A DNA stretch of 64,000 nt from DATMAM01 sp035559995 (GTDB lineage: Bacteria; Desulfobacterota; Binatia; UBA9968), in contig DATMAM010000065.1 of assembly GCA_035559995.1 (NCBI GenBank), forward strand, positions 38,744 through 102,743, written 5' to 3'. The notes beneath the pieces are model-generated. The model saw only the letters and a program-made list of their open reading frames with translations. It was not told the origin of the DNA and searched no databases. Positions 50,822-58,795 of this stretch are shown in pieces. Each line of letters starts with the position of its first letter. Positions within the stretch are counted from its first letter, which is position 1. A program made the position numbers and the translations under genes.

Positions 50822-52555
50822 ATGTCCCGAAAGAATCTTATCCCCGTTCTCGCCCTGTTTCTGGCCGGTTTCCTGATCGTGCCGGGTACTGCGTTCGGAC
50901 AAAGCACGCCTCCTCCGGGCCCGCACGTTCCTGGAGAACTCTTGGTCATTCCGAATGACGGCGTGACCGATGCCGAACTGGCGAGCGTGCTCAAGAAGCA
51001 CCGCGGCAAGGTGCTCAAGAAACTTGGCAGGGCCAAAGCCCATCGCATTAAGGTTCGCGCCAAATCGTTGGATGCCGTTGAATCGGCACTGGCAAAAGAT
51101 CCAAGGATCAAAGTCGTCGAGCGGAATTTTCTCGCCGAGAGCACGCTGGTTCCGAACGACCCGGGATTCCCCACTCAGTGGCATCTCAGTAAGATCGCTG
51201 CGGCCAGTGGTTGGGATCTCACGACCGGCTCTACCGGCGTCATAATCGCCGTTATTGATGCGGGCGTCGATTCCACACACCCCGATCTTAACAATAAACT
51301 GCTTCCCGGCTTTAACTTCGTGAGCAACACCACGGACACAAGCGATGCGACTGGCCACGGAACCGCCGTCGCCGGGACGGCGGCGGCCGAAACCAATTCA
51401 GGCATTGGCGTGGCGGGCCTCGGCTGGAATAATTCCATTATGCCTCTGGCGGTCATTAATCCTTCGACCGGCACCGCCAGCTATGCCGATATCGCCGAAG
51501 CAATCATCTATGCAGCCGATCACGGCGCCAAAGTTATCAATATGAGTCTGGCCGGCTCGAGTTATTCAACGACCCTGCAAAACGCCGTCAATTACGCGTG
51601 GAGCAAGGGCCTGGTCCTTGTCGCCGCGGCCGGAAACAAGACCACTAGCACGCCTTACTATCCGGCTGCTTTGGACAACGTCGTGGCGGTCTCCGCCACC
51701 GACAAATACGATCAGCTGGCGAGCTTTTCTAACTTCGGCAGCTGGATCGATGTAGCAGCGCCCGGAACGTCCATCTACACGACCAACCGGGGAGGCGGCT
51801 ATGGAACCTGGCAGGGAACCTCGTTCGCTTCCCCTCAGGTGGCCGCATTGGCCGCCCTGGTCTTCTCATTGAACCCGGGCCTGTCCAACGCGCAGGTCGT
51901 GGATTTGATCAGGAGCAATACGACCGATCTAGGTAGCGTCGGATTCGACCAGTCCTTTGGCTGGGGCAGAATCAACGCCTACAAGACGCTCACAGCTGCC
52001 GCTGTTCTACCCGCTCTCAACGTGGAAGTCCTTAGCCCGTCGGACGGCAATACCGTCTCCGGTACAGTTCCGGTCACGGTCGACGCCGCTTCCGACTTAG
52101 GGATACTGAAGGTTGAGCTGTATGTGGACGGTCAGCTCAAAGATACTGAGACGACCGCCCCTTACAACCTGACGTGGAACACGAGCGGTTCCTCGGGAGT
52201 TCACACGCTGGTCGCACGGGCTTATGATGTCGCCGGCAATAGCACCAACTCGGCGCCGGTTGACGTCAACGTGGTTGCGCAGGACGTAACACCTCCGACG
52301 GTAGCCATCACCGGCGTCTCGTTGAGCAGCAAGTTTATGACCGTCACCGCTTCAGCGAGCGACCCGGAAGGCAGCATTGCAAAAGTGGAATTGTACGTGG
52401 ATGGCGCGCTGAAAGCCACGGACTATTCGAGCGCCTACAGTTTCAAGATCAACGTCAACCCGTGGCCCAAAGGATCCTCTCATCGGGTACAGGCCAAGGC
52501 GTACGACGCGGCTGGAAACACAGGAACCTCAACTGAAATAACTGTTGTGAAGTGA
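50822..52555 (+). CDS. secreted subtilisin-family (S8) serine protease with C-terminal Ig-like repeats
   Basis: This 577-residue protein has a signal peptide (MSRKNLIPVLALFLAGFLIV, cleavage near AFG-QS), an inhibitor-I9-like propeptide at about residues 35-105 and a subtilase domain at about 115-400. The catalytic triad is Asp146 (IAVIDAGVD), His179 (GHGTAVAG) and Ser334 (GTSFASPQVA). Two Big_9-like Ig modules follow at about 405-490 and 495-577, both with 'VELYVDG'. No PEP-CTERM signal ends the protein, so it is probably released. A sigma-54 promoter, a c-di-GMP-I riboswitch and an RBS hairpin precede it, and a terminator follows. Processing of surface or matrix proteins in response to c-di-GMP is a reasonable inference. 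Confidence 0.95.
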   Translation: MSRKNLIPVLALFLAGFLIVPGTAFGQSTPPPGPHVPGELLVIPNDGVTDAELASVLKKHRGKVLKKLGRAKAHRIKVRAKSLDAVESALAKDPRIKVVERNFLAESTLVPNDPGFPTQWHLSKIAAASGWDLTTGSTGVIIAVIDAGVDSTHPDLNNKLLPGFNFVSNTTDTSDATGHGTAVAGTAAAETNSGIGVAGLGWNNSIMPLAVINPSTGTASYADIAEAIIYAADHGAKVINMSLAGSSYSTTLQNAVNYAWSKGLVLVAAAGNKTTSTPYYPAALDNVVAVSATDKYDQLASFSNFGSWIDVAAPGTSIYTTNRGGGYGTWQGTSFASPQVAALAALVFSLNPGLSNAQVVDLIRSNTTDLGSVGFDQSFGWGRINAYKTLTAAAVLPALNVEVLSPSDGNTVSGTVPVTVDAASDLGILKVELYVDGQLKDTETTAPYNLTWNTSGSSGVHTLVARAYDVAGNSTNSAPVDVNVVAQDVTPPTVAITGVSLSSKFMTVTASASDPEGSIAKVELYVDGALKATDYSSAYSFKINVNPWPKGSSHRVQAKAYDAAGNTGTSTEITVVK

Positions 52556-52598
52556 CTGTATTTGAGCAGTCCGCGCCAACGTACGGCGCCCGCGTTAC

Positions 52599-52632
52599 AA
52601 AAGCCCCGCTGCATTCACGGCGGGGCTTTTGT
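52599..52632 (+). terminator. intrinsic terminator after the subtilase gene
   Basis: AAGCCCCGC (52601-52609) pairs with GCGGGGCTT (52620-52628), followed by TT and G. The A-run before the stem would also serve the other strand weakly. It lies 45 nt after the stop. Confidence 0.88.
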
Positions 52633-52749
52633 GCTTATTGGGCCGCCGTATCGCCACAATTCGAGCTGACCTATCGGACGCGTTTTGGCTGCTCGGCCGT
52701 GCTTATAAACTGCCTCGAAAGCCGACAACTGATGGCGATGAGGATGCCG

Positions 52750-54615
52750 CTAAAGATCGCTGGAGCCGTTCAAGTCGGTCTCATCCGCAGCCGGTTTTGC
52801 AGGAGCTCCACCTGCGGCCGCGTCTGTCGTGACCTCATCGCACTTGTGATTGATGAGCAACGCCTTTCCTCGCTCAGGCGCTTGGTAGTCTGGGAGGGTG
52901 CGCTCCAGCATGAAAAAAACCGATACCTCTTCCAATTTCTCGTCGCGGCCGTGGGTGGCGTTCCAGCTCCGGCAGAGGTAGCGCGCATAGTGGAGACTGT
53001 GGCGCCGGTAAGCTTTGCGCCAGAGATTCATCATGTACTTACGCCACCGATGGGTGGTGTAAGTCTCAGACATATCGGCAGGGCGGTCCCACTCGACTTT
53101 TTTGCCGTTGGCAAAAATATCCACGACCGTTCCATTGCTGAGCCTGCCGGGCACGACGTACCAACCGTCATCTTTGAGAGGGGATGGGGCGAACATGCGC
53201 CATGTCTGGTCTAAACGGAGCATGTAGCCGAGGGATCTAAAGCGTTCGGGCATCCTGTATCTCGCCTTGGGCAAAGTCGCTACATTCCACCAGAACACGT
53301 AGAGTAGAAGGACCCCGACCAGTATCTCCGTAAGCGGCAATGCCCCGCGGCGCGAGAACTCGGCTTGAACGAGAGCTGGCTCAACGGGACATGAAACCTT
53401 CCGGTGATTCGCGATCGCCCTGTAGACTCTCTCCCCGAACTCCACGATGGAGGGAGACCCGCCGAGATACGACAAAGGCCGGAGAATCGGCGACGCCTTC
53501 GCAATGGCGAGCCCGGCCCGGAAGCCAAAGTGCCGGCCGCCCAGCCGATCGACAACGACCCAGGAGTTGCGCGCGCTCAACTCCGCCCGGACCGCAGCAT
53601 CGGCGCTAGCGGGAAGAATCGGGGTCTCGGGTAGCAGAAAAAAAGTTTTTATTGCGCGCGCCCAATACTGGCAAAAGCCGCAGTCCTGATCGTAATAGAT
53701 TTTCGTCCCGGCTGCGTCGGCCGTTTTCAGGCGAGTGAAAATTTTATCCCAGAACCACGCCGGCAACAGCGCCAGCACCGCGACGATGCCGATCCAGGGA
53801 AACAGGCCGATCTGAAGTGTTGATGCGAACCCCAAGTGCAGACACACAAATCCGAGGATGGCTGCCGAGCGCACCTGGGCCGTAAACAAGGGGGATAGAA
53901 GCAATAGTGGACCGATGGCTTCGAACCCCAGAACTCCAAAGCTCAGCAACCTGAGAAGCGATGGAAACTGCAGCAGGAAATCGCCCAAGGGCGTCGTCAA
54001 ATGATCCAGGCTCAGCGCATAATAAACGGCGGTGCCATGAACGCGCCACTCGGGCCCGTACTTATGAAATAAGGAAAACCAGTAAACAAAGATGACCTGC
54101 ATCAGGTAGGCAAAGCTCGCCCATGAAACTGTCTGGCCGGGGAGCCTTTCCCACTGCGGATGCTTCACGCTATCCAGCGAATAGCGGGCGCCCAACGGCA
54201 AGAACAAAGCCCAGAACAGCGTCACGCGAAGAAGCACATCCGCTCCCTCCGCGACCACCGGATTGCGATTCTGCAGCGATATCAGAAGAAACCAGGAAAT
54301 CGCCCCGGTAATCCTGGTCCGATAGCCGACCAAGAAAGCCAGGGCAAAAATACCGGCGATCAAAAACAGCACGGCCTGCGCTTCCCAGGTGCCGTTGATA
54401 AGGTGGAGCGAGACGTGCCAGCGGTTGCGCAGATTCTCCAGCAGCACGCTCCTGGGCAAGACTCCGGCGTCCGAATAGTGCGCAACCAAGTCCCGGGACC
54501 GTTGCAGCAAATCTATGAGGATCAGGAGCGCAAGGCAGATACGTAGCGCGGCGAGCGAACGGAGGTCCGCGCCGAAGATCTCCCCTAATTTCTTTTTGAA
54601 CACGTGAAGGATCAA
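52750..54615 (-). CDS. HTTM membrane protein fused to a DCC1-like thiol-disulfide domain
   Basis: This 621-residue protein has an N-terminal HTTM region (about residues 20-300), with multiple membrane spans such as 'LAALRICLALLILIDLLQRS', 'VLFLIAGIFALAFLVGYRTR' and 'FWALFLPLGARYSLDS', the part related to vitamin-K-dependent gamma-carboxylase. A DCC1/DUF393 domain at about 308-420 carries 'YYDQDCGFCQYWARAIK' with a Cys-x-x-Cys redox pair. A further membrane span ('LTEILVGVLLLYVFWWNVAT') and a soluble tail follow. The start is TTG 54615 or GTG 54603. Activity is unknown; HTTM and DCC1 genes are often neighbours, and here they form one chain. Confidence 0.87.
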   Translation of the reverse strand: MILHVFKKKLGEIFGADLRSLAALRICLALLILIDLLQRSRDLVAHYSDAGVLPRSVLLENLRNRWHVSLHLINGTWEAQAVLFLIAGIFALAFLVGYRTRITGAISWFLLISLQNRNPVVAEGADVLLRVTLFWALFLPLGARYSLDSVKHPQWERLPGQTVSWASFAYLMQVIFVYWFSLFHKYGPEWRVHGTAVYYALSLDHLTTPLGDFLLQFPSLLRLLSFGVLGFEAIGPLLLLSPLFTAQVRSAAILGFVCLHLGFASTLQIGLFPWIGIVAVLALLPAWFWDKIFTRLKTADAAGTKIYYDQDCGFCQYWARAIKTFFLLPETPILPASADAAVRAELSARNSWVVVDRLGGRHFGFRAGLAIAKASPILRPLSYLGGSPSIVEFGERVYRAIANHRKVSCPVEPALVQAEFSRRGALPLTEILVGVLLLYVFWWNVATLPKARYRMPERFRSLGYMLRLDQTWRMFAPSPLKDDGWYVVPGRLSNGTVVDIFANGKKVEWDRPADMSETYTTHRWRKYMMNLWRKAYRRHSLHYARYLCRSWNATHGRDEKLEEVSVFFMLERTLPDYQAPERGKALLINHKCDEVTTDAAAGGAPAKPAADETDLNGSSDL

Positions 54616-54731
54616 CCGGGAACGCTGGAGAGGCTATTTTGTCTTTTTAACAAGGGATGAGCAAGTTACAAAAAGAGAGGCCCGGCGCGAGGAAAGCCGC
54701 TGCAGAAATTGACGGCTGGGCGCGAAAACAA

Positions 54732-54762
54732 CGAGGGCGCCGAAGAAACTCCGGCGCCCTCG
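54732..54762 (-). terminator. intrinsic terminator after PEP-CTERM protein 2
   Basis: An 11-bp perfect stem CGAGGGCGCCG/CGGCGCCCTCG (54732-54742, 54752-54762) is followed on the minus strand by TTGTTTTC. It lies about 25 nt after the stop of the PEP-CTERM gene. Confidence 0.8.
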
Positions 54763-54788
54763 CAACCTGGTAGATGCTGTTTGGGTTC

Positions 54789-55493
54789 TTACTTGCGGCG
54801 CGGAAACCTTTTCGCAAGGCCGCCGAGAACCAGCAGGCCAGAGCCCAGGAGGAAGAGCGCGGCGGGCTCAGGGACCGCCGTGTCGGCTTCGTCCGCCTCA
54901 TCCGCTTCGTCCGCCTCGTCCGCTTCGTCCGCCTCGTCCGCAACCTCGCCGATCGAAATTATCTGTCCGGGCAGATTCCCCGCCTCGTTGTCGTATTTGA
55001 CGCCGAGGTGGCCAAACTCGATTGCGCTCGAAGTCGTGAATGTCCACTCCCACACATACGCTGTAGCGTTGGGGACCGGCGCCAGATCCGAGGGAGCCTC
55101 ATCGCAGGAAGTGACGAACCCATTGCCCGAGCCCTCACATTCGTTCCCCGCTTGACCTTCGTTGAACACGGTTATCCAGCTTGCCGCACTGTTTGGAGCG
55201 CTGGTCAAACTGGCGGTGGTAACCGTGCTGGCAACCTTAAAGTCGACGGCGCTGATGAAATCTCCTGATCCATCATAGCCTGAAGTGTCAATCGTGAGGG
55301 TAGCGATATAGTTAGTGTCCGCCGTCCCGCCGTCATCGATCACCAGGGTATAGGTGGCGCCAAAACAGTCGCCCCCGCACTCGGCGTCTGAATCGAAGGT
55401 CGCCGTAAGGATAGGCGCCGCCGCCGCCCCGCTGGCCAGCCCCAACAGGGCTGTGAGCGCCGCAATTATTGCAAGTCCTGCCAGCCTTCTCAT
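54789..55493 (-). CDS. PEP-CTERM sorting domain protein 2 with Ala-Asp-Glu repeat linker
   Basis: This 234-residue exported protein is read from ATG 55493 with AAGGAGAAAGAATC upstream. Signal peptide: MRRLAGLAIIAALTALLGLA, cleavage near AAA-AP. The body (about residues 25-185) is a beta-rich domain with paired Cys (CGGDC, and two later Cys). A run of Asp-Glu-Ala triplets (about residues 187-208) precedes the sorting signal 'VPEPAALFLLGSGLLVLGGL' ending in KRFPRRK. It would be exported, cut by an exosortase, and displayed or released. It is a single-gene unit with its own sigma-54 promoter and terminator. Confidence 0.93.
   Translation of the reverse strand: MRRLAGLAIIAALTALLGLASGAAAAPILTATFDSDAECGGDCFGATYTLVIDDGGTADTNYIATLTIDTSGYDGSGDFISAVDFKVASTVTTASLTSAPNSAASWITVFNEGQAGNECEGSGNGFVTSCDEAPSDLAPVPNATAYVWEWTFTTSSAIEFGHLGVKYDNEAGNLPGQIISIGEVADEADEADEADEADEADEADTAVPEPAALFLLGSGLLVLGGLAKRFPRRK
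54884..54943. repeat. 9-bp coding microsatellite in PEP-CTERM protein 2
   Basis: Units of 9 bp alternate as CGTCCGCCT and CGTCCGCTT on the plus strand, encoding about six Asp-Glu-Ala triplets on the minus strand. The unit is a multiple of three, so length changes would keep the reading frame and only alter the acidic spacer before the PEP motif. Confidence 0.85.
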
Positions 55494-55554
55494 GATTCTT
55501 TCTCCTTTTTCCAAACTCGGTGAAATTGGAAACGCAAAGACAGAACCTTTGTGT

Positions 55555-55569
55555 GCAATAGGGGTGCCA
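55555..55569 (-). promoter_or_regulatory. sigma-54 promoter of PEP-CTERM protein 2
   Basis: Minus-strand TGGCAC-CCCTA-TTGC, followed by A, matches the -24/-12 consensus fully. It lies 61 nt upstream of the ATG at 55493. Confidence 0.87.
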
Positions 55570-55910
55570 CAAGGTAAGCTATTGAGATCTCAAGGATTTT
55601 TTGGAATGGCAGGGGAACGACTGTCAGGAATACTTACAATTGACCTGAGACTTCCCCGAGCCGACTGGCTAACTGATTGATCTATCGAAGGATTTTGGCA
55701 GGCGGCAATGTACAGTTCGCTTACACCCAGCTGCCCTTTCTGTCCGGGAATTTGTGGACGCCCGAAGCGAGTAAGACTAAGGAGCGAGGGGGCGCGATGG
55801 AATTCGGCGTTTTCCGCCGCGAAGCGATGAAATCTAAGACCAAAGAAGCAATTCTGAAGGAAAGAGCGTGCGAGCAAAAAGCAAAAAAGCTTTACAGTTT
55901 TCCTTCCGAG
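55570..55910. other. intergenic region upstream of PEP-CTERM protein 2
   Basis: About 340 nt with no gene I would support; an open frame that crosses it runs on into repeat cluster E and looks spurious. It could hold the enhancer sites for the sigma-54 promoter. Confidence 0.4.
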
Positions 55911-56095
55911 AATTCACCGCAGAGGCGCGGAGGACGCGGAGGGAGGATTTTCTCTGCGCACTCTGTGCCTCCGCGGTGTAATCAAATCCGGAATTTTACC
56001 GCAGAGGCGCGGAGGACGCGGAGGAAGGATTTTCTCTGCGAACTCTGCGTCTCCGCGGTGCAATCGAATCCGGAATTTTACCGCCGAGCTGCGGA
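55911..56095. repeat. ACCGCAGAG palindromic repeat, cluster E
   Basis: Three left arms (TTCACCGCAGAGGCGCGGAG near 55913, TTTTACCGCAGAGGCGCGGA near 55994, and a diverged TTTTACCGCCGAGCTGCGGA near 56076) alternate with right arms (CTCTGTGCCTCCGCGGTGTA and CTCTGCGTCTCCGCGGTGCA). The period is about 81 bp. The last, diverged arm encodes the C-terminus of the minus-strand gene that ends at 56078. Confidence 0.9.
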
Positions 56096-57115
56096 GGACC
56101 CTGCGCGACTCAGCTCGTCGTCGATGACGCGCGCGAAGCTTTCGAAAGGCTGGGCGCCGGAAATCATACGGCCGTTGATGAAGAAGGCAGGCGTGCCGGT
56201 CACGCCCAGCCGGCTCCCCTCGTCGACGTCGTTTTGTACGGCCGCCTTGTATTTGCCGCTATCCACGCACTGGTTGAATTTCGCGGGATCGAGGCCGAGC
56301 TCTCTGGCATAGGACTTGAGATCGTCGGCGCTCACTTTGGAGGAGTTGGCGTAGACCTTGTCGTGATAGGCCCAAAACTTTCCCTGCTCGTTTGCGCAGC
56401 GCGCCGCCTCGTGCGCCAGCCTCGCCTGCGGGTGCAGGCTATCGATGGGAAAATCTCGATGGGCCACTTTGATCTTATCGCCGTAGCGCGCCAGAAGCTT
56501 TTCAAACGTCGCCTGAACCTGCTTGCAGAACGGGCACTGAAAATCCTCGAACTTGACGATCGTCACGGGAGCCTTGGCGCCGCCCTTGAACGGCGCGCCG
56601 TCGGCGCTCACCTCGGCGCGAAAAACCGGCGGCGGCTTCAGATGAACGACGATCTTGGACTTCGCGGCCAGTGACTCCAGAAACTCTACCCGCCTTGCGT
56701 TGAGCTTTTGATTCTGCAGGTACGATCGGATCTGCTCGCGCAGCTTCGCCTCCTCGCCCCTCATCTGCGCCTTGTTTTTCTGGTAGAAGTCGTCCACCTC
56801 CTGCTCGGTGACGAGCCCGACCTTGGCCGTGACCTCCTGATCGAGCAGCGCCGTCACGCTCATCCCGCGCCGCTTCGCCTCCTTCGCGAGCAGCCGATCC
56901 GCAACAATTGCCTCCAGCCTCTCCCGCTTGAGATTATAGATCTGCTCCTCCAGCTTCGAGATCTGATTCCCAATCGGCTTCTCGACCTCCTCGACGGTAA
57001 TCTTTTCGCCATCGAGCTCCGCGACGACCTCTCTTTGAGACGCACCGCTGAACGCGGTCGGCAGCAAGATCAAAAGCATTGCCACTGCTCCGCCGACGGA
57101 ATTTATCTGCTGCAC
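56078..57115 (-). CDS. SurA-like plus DsbA-like fusion protein
   Basis: This 345-residue exported protein starts at GTG 57115, with AGGTAGGG upstream. Signal: 'GGAVAMLLILLPTAFSGASQ'. The N-terminal part (about residues 28-150) is SurA/PpiC-N-like and helical ('LDGEKITVEEVEKPIGNQIS', 'ERLEAIVADRLLAKEAKRRG'). The C-terminal thioredoxin-fold domain (about 165-340) has 'FEDFQCPFCKQVQATFEKLL' (Cys-Pro-Phe-Cys) and 'GVTGTPAFFINGRMISG' with the cis-Pro. It likely acts in the periplasm as a disulfide oxidoreductase with a chaperone arm. Its last residues (SSAARR) and TAA lie in a repeat arm of cluster E. The PEP-CTERM and TadG proteins nearby contain several Cys and are possible clients. Confidence 0.88.
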   Translation of the reverse strand: MQQINSVGGAVAMLLILLPTAFSGASQREVVAELDGEKITVEEVEKPIGNQISKLEEQIYNLKRERLEAIVADRLLAKEAKRRGMSVTALLDQEVTAKVGLVTEQEVDDFYQKNKAQMRGEEAKLREQIRSYLQNQKLNARRVEFLESLAAKSKIVVHLKPPPVFRAEVSADGAPFKGGAKAPVTIVKFEDFQCPFCKQVQATFEKLLARYGDKIKVAHRDFPIDSLHPQARLAHEAARCANEQGKFWAYHDKVYANSSKVSADDLKSYARELGLDPAKFNQCVDSGKYKAAVQNDVDEGSRLGVTGTPAFFINGRMISGAQPFESFARVIDDELSRAGSSAARR

Positions 57116-57145
57116 TCTTTCCCTACCTTGTTTTTTTCGAATAGC

Positions 57146-57160
57146 GCAATCCCCGCGCCG
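57146..57160 (-). promoter_or_regulatory. weak sigma-54-like promoter before the SurA-DsbA-like gene
   Basis: Minus-strand CGGCGC-GGGGA-TTGC, followed by G, keeps GG-N10-GC and the complete -12 box but has two mismatches in the -24 box. It lies 31 nt before the GTG start. It is only a candidate. Confidence 0.35.
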
Positions 57161-57176
57161 ACGCGGCCCGTAAAAA

Positions 57177-57210
57177 GCAAAGGGTAACTGCTTCAACAGT
57201 TACCCTTTGC
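57177..57210 (-). terminator. intrinsic terminator after the tad-like operon
   Basis: A perfect 14-bp stem GCAAAGGGTAACTG/CAGTTACCCTTTGC (57177-57190, 57197-57210), with a 6-nt loop, is followed on the minus strand by TTTTTA. It lies 21 nt after the TadG-like stop. Confidence 0.92.
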
Positions 57211-57230
57211 TGCGGACACAAACCGGAGCG

Positions 57231-58262
57231 TTACCTGACTAAAACGGGCCGATTCGCGTACGTGCCGAAAAACTGACCTCCACTAGGACCCTGCTCCACA
57301 AAGTTGCAGCCGAGCTCAGCCGCAATAAGTTTAGGGGTACCTTTTCTGCCGTCTTGGATGTTTGTGATACACATAGTCGCGAATCCCACCACAGTACCAC
57401 TATCCTTACCTTGGCCGGTGTCAGCACTCGGACAATCAGTGACCGGCATCGTAACGCACCACGGACCTTCTTCGCCATCACAATTCTTATTCCCGGTCCT
57501 CTCAATGCAGTACCTATCCTTCAGGTCTGCCAAGCAGGAATCAGCTTGGCCGCTCCCAACTGCTTTTATTTCGTCGCCCACGTGTACTACAGGAATTGGT
57601 TCGGTCCCTGCGGCCATCTTTTTACAGGTGTCATTTCCAGTTTGATCGAAAATCGTAAAGAAAGAATTATCCTGTGTTTCGGGCGATTGTATCGTCCGTG
57701 GAGCGTTGCAAGATTGTGGCCATCCCACCTTGCAGCCACGCAGTGCGACGGGAATATCTGGTTGACCCTCTCCCACGCCACCCAAGAACGCAGTGGAGCT
57801 AACCGTAATATTTGTAGAAGCTCCAGCACTACCCATTATCACGCGACTGAGAAAAAGTGGTGTTGGAAAAGTCCGCGTTACTCGAACAGCCGTACCCCAC
57901 ACGTCTGGCGGCGCTCCCGCAGCGGGACACTGCAGATCTCCCGGGGCAGGCCCTCCGCTACACACCTCGATGACGCTCGAACTTGCCACTGTTCCGGAAT
58001 CCTGATTCATAACTGTATTATCCGCATCTATGCTGGTGGCCAAGGCGTTCACCTTAGCTGGATCCCCATTGCTCGCGTTGTAACTTGGTATCGCCGCTGC
58101 CCCTCGCAACGCCGCCGCATCAACGGAAGCTTGTCCCTGAGTTCTGACATAGGCCATCCAACCAACATCAATACCCAAAGCAACAAAGAGCATACCTAAA
58201 ACGAGAAGAAACAACGTAACGTAGATGATAGCGACTCCACGACTGTTATTTAGCAATCTCAT
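57231..58262 (-). CDS. TadG-like pilus-assembly protein
   Basis: This 343-residue protein is read from ATG 58262, with GGAGG 9 nt upstream. N-terminal TadE/TadG-type segment: 'NSRGVAIIYVTLFLLVLGML' with 'FVALGIDVGWMAYVRTQGQA' and 'SVDAAALRGAAAIP', the standard opening of Flp-pilus TadG proteins. The rest is a periplasmic domain (about residues 55-343) rich in Cys (about ten) and Gly, without the usual von Willebrand domain that I can recognise. It is the last gene of a three-gene minus-strand operon with two TadE-like genes. It is likely a minor pseudopilin anchored in the inner membrane. Confidence 0.85.
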   Translation of the reverse strand: MRLLNNSRGVAIIYVTLFLLVLGMLFVALGIDVGWMAYVRTQGQASVDAAALRGAAAIPSYNASNGDPAKVNALATSIDADNTVMNQDSGTVASSSVIEVCSGGPAPGDLQCPAAGAPPDVWGTAVRVTRTFPTPLFLSRVIMGSAGASTNITVSSTAFLGGVGEGQPDIPVALRGCKVGWPQSCNAPRTIQSPETQDNSFFTIFDQTGNDTCKKMAAGTEPIPVVHVGDEIKAVGSGQADSCLADLKDRYCIERTGNKNCDGEEGPWCVTMPVTDCPSADTGQGKDSGTVVGFATMCITNIQDGRKGTPKLIAAELGCNFVEQGPSGGQFFGTYANRPVLVR

Positions 58263-58327
58263 AGCTTTTTTCCTCCGTGGGTCAAAGACAGCTCCTCCAA
58301 GCATTCTGACGGCGAAATCCTAGGCCG

Positions 58328-58777
58328 TCAAGAACAGGAACAGGTCAACGTCATACACAGTTCTGTAGTCGGCTCATAACGCATTGTGGTGCTGCGCGTT
58401 ATGTCCACGGTTGTAAAGCCGGCAATCTGCAGAAACATGTAATCATAAGTCCCTGTCGCAGTTACGGTTACGGTGCGACCGCAGTCTGTTGTGCCACCAG
58501 ACGGAGCGGTATTGCTCACACTCGTAAGCGTAAACATCGTCCCTGGCGGCATCCGGCTAGTCACCGCTGCTGCAATCGTCGAATCATTTGCTCCCAATCC
58601 AGGCGTGATAGCAGCAATCCGTGCGCCTTCGCGCACCGCATTTTGCAAACTCATCGTAAAAAAGAAAACTAGACCTAAATCTGTGAGGCCTGCCAAGATC
58701 ATAACTATCAACGGCAGCGTCAGCGTGAACTCGATGATTGCCTGGCCTCGAACCCGCCAATTTGCAACTTTCTTCAT
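58328..58777 (-). CDS. TadE-like minor pseudopilin, second
   Basis: This 149-residue protein has the TadE signature 'RVRGQAIIEFTLTLPLIVMI' at about residues 8-27, followed by 'LAGLTDLGLVFFFTMSLQNA' and 'VREGARIAAIT'. The Glu after the hydrophobic start is the conserved Glu+5-like residue of TadE/F prepilins. The remaining residues are a short beta-rich exported domain ending 'CMTLTCSCS'. It lies 18 nt after the first TadE-like gene and 65 nt before the TadG-like gene. Confidence 0.88.
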   Translation of the reverse strand: MKKVANWRVRGQAIIEFTLTLPLIVMILAGLTDLGLVFFFTMSLQNAVREGARIAAITPGLGANDSTIAAAVTSRMPPGTMFTLTSVSNTAPSGGTTDCGRTVTVTATGTYDYMFLQIAGFTTVDITRSTTMRYEPTTELCMTLTCSCS

Positions 58778-58795
58778 GACTTTTTCGACGGCATG

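Noticed and set aside
52552..53214. 220-codon open frame after the subtilase
   Set aside because: It includes the terminator hairpin and then runs antisense to the HTTM-DCC1 gene.
55677..56312. Open frame of 211 codons on the plus strand
   Set aside because: It runs through repeat cluster E and into the opposite strand of the SurA-DsbA-like gene; there is no ribosome site or family motif.
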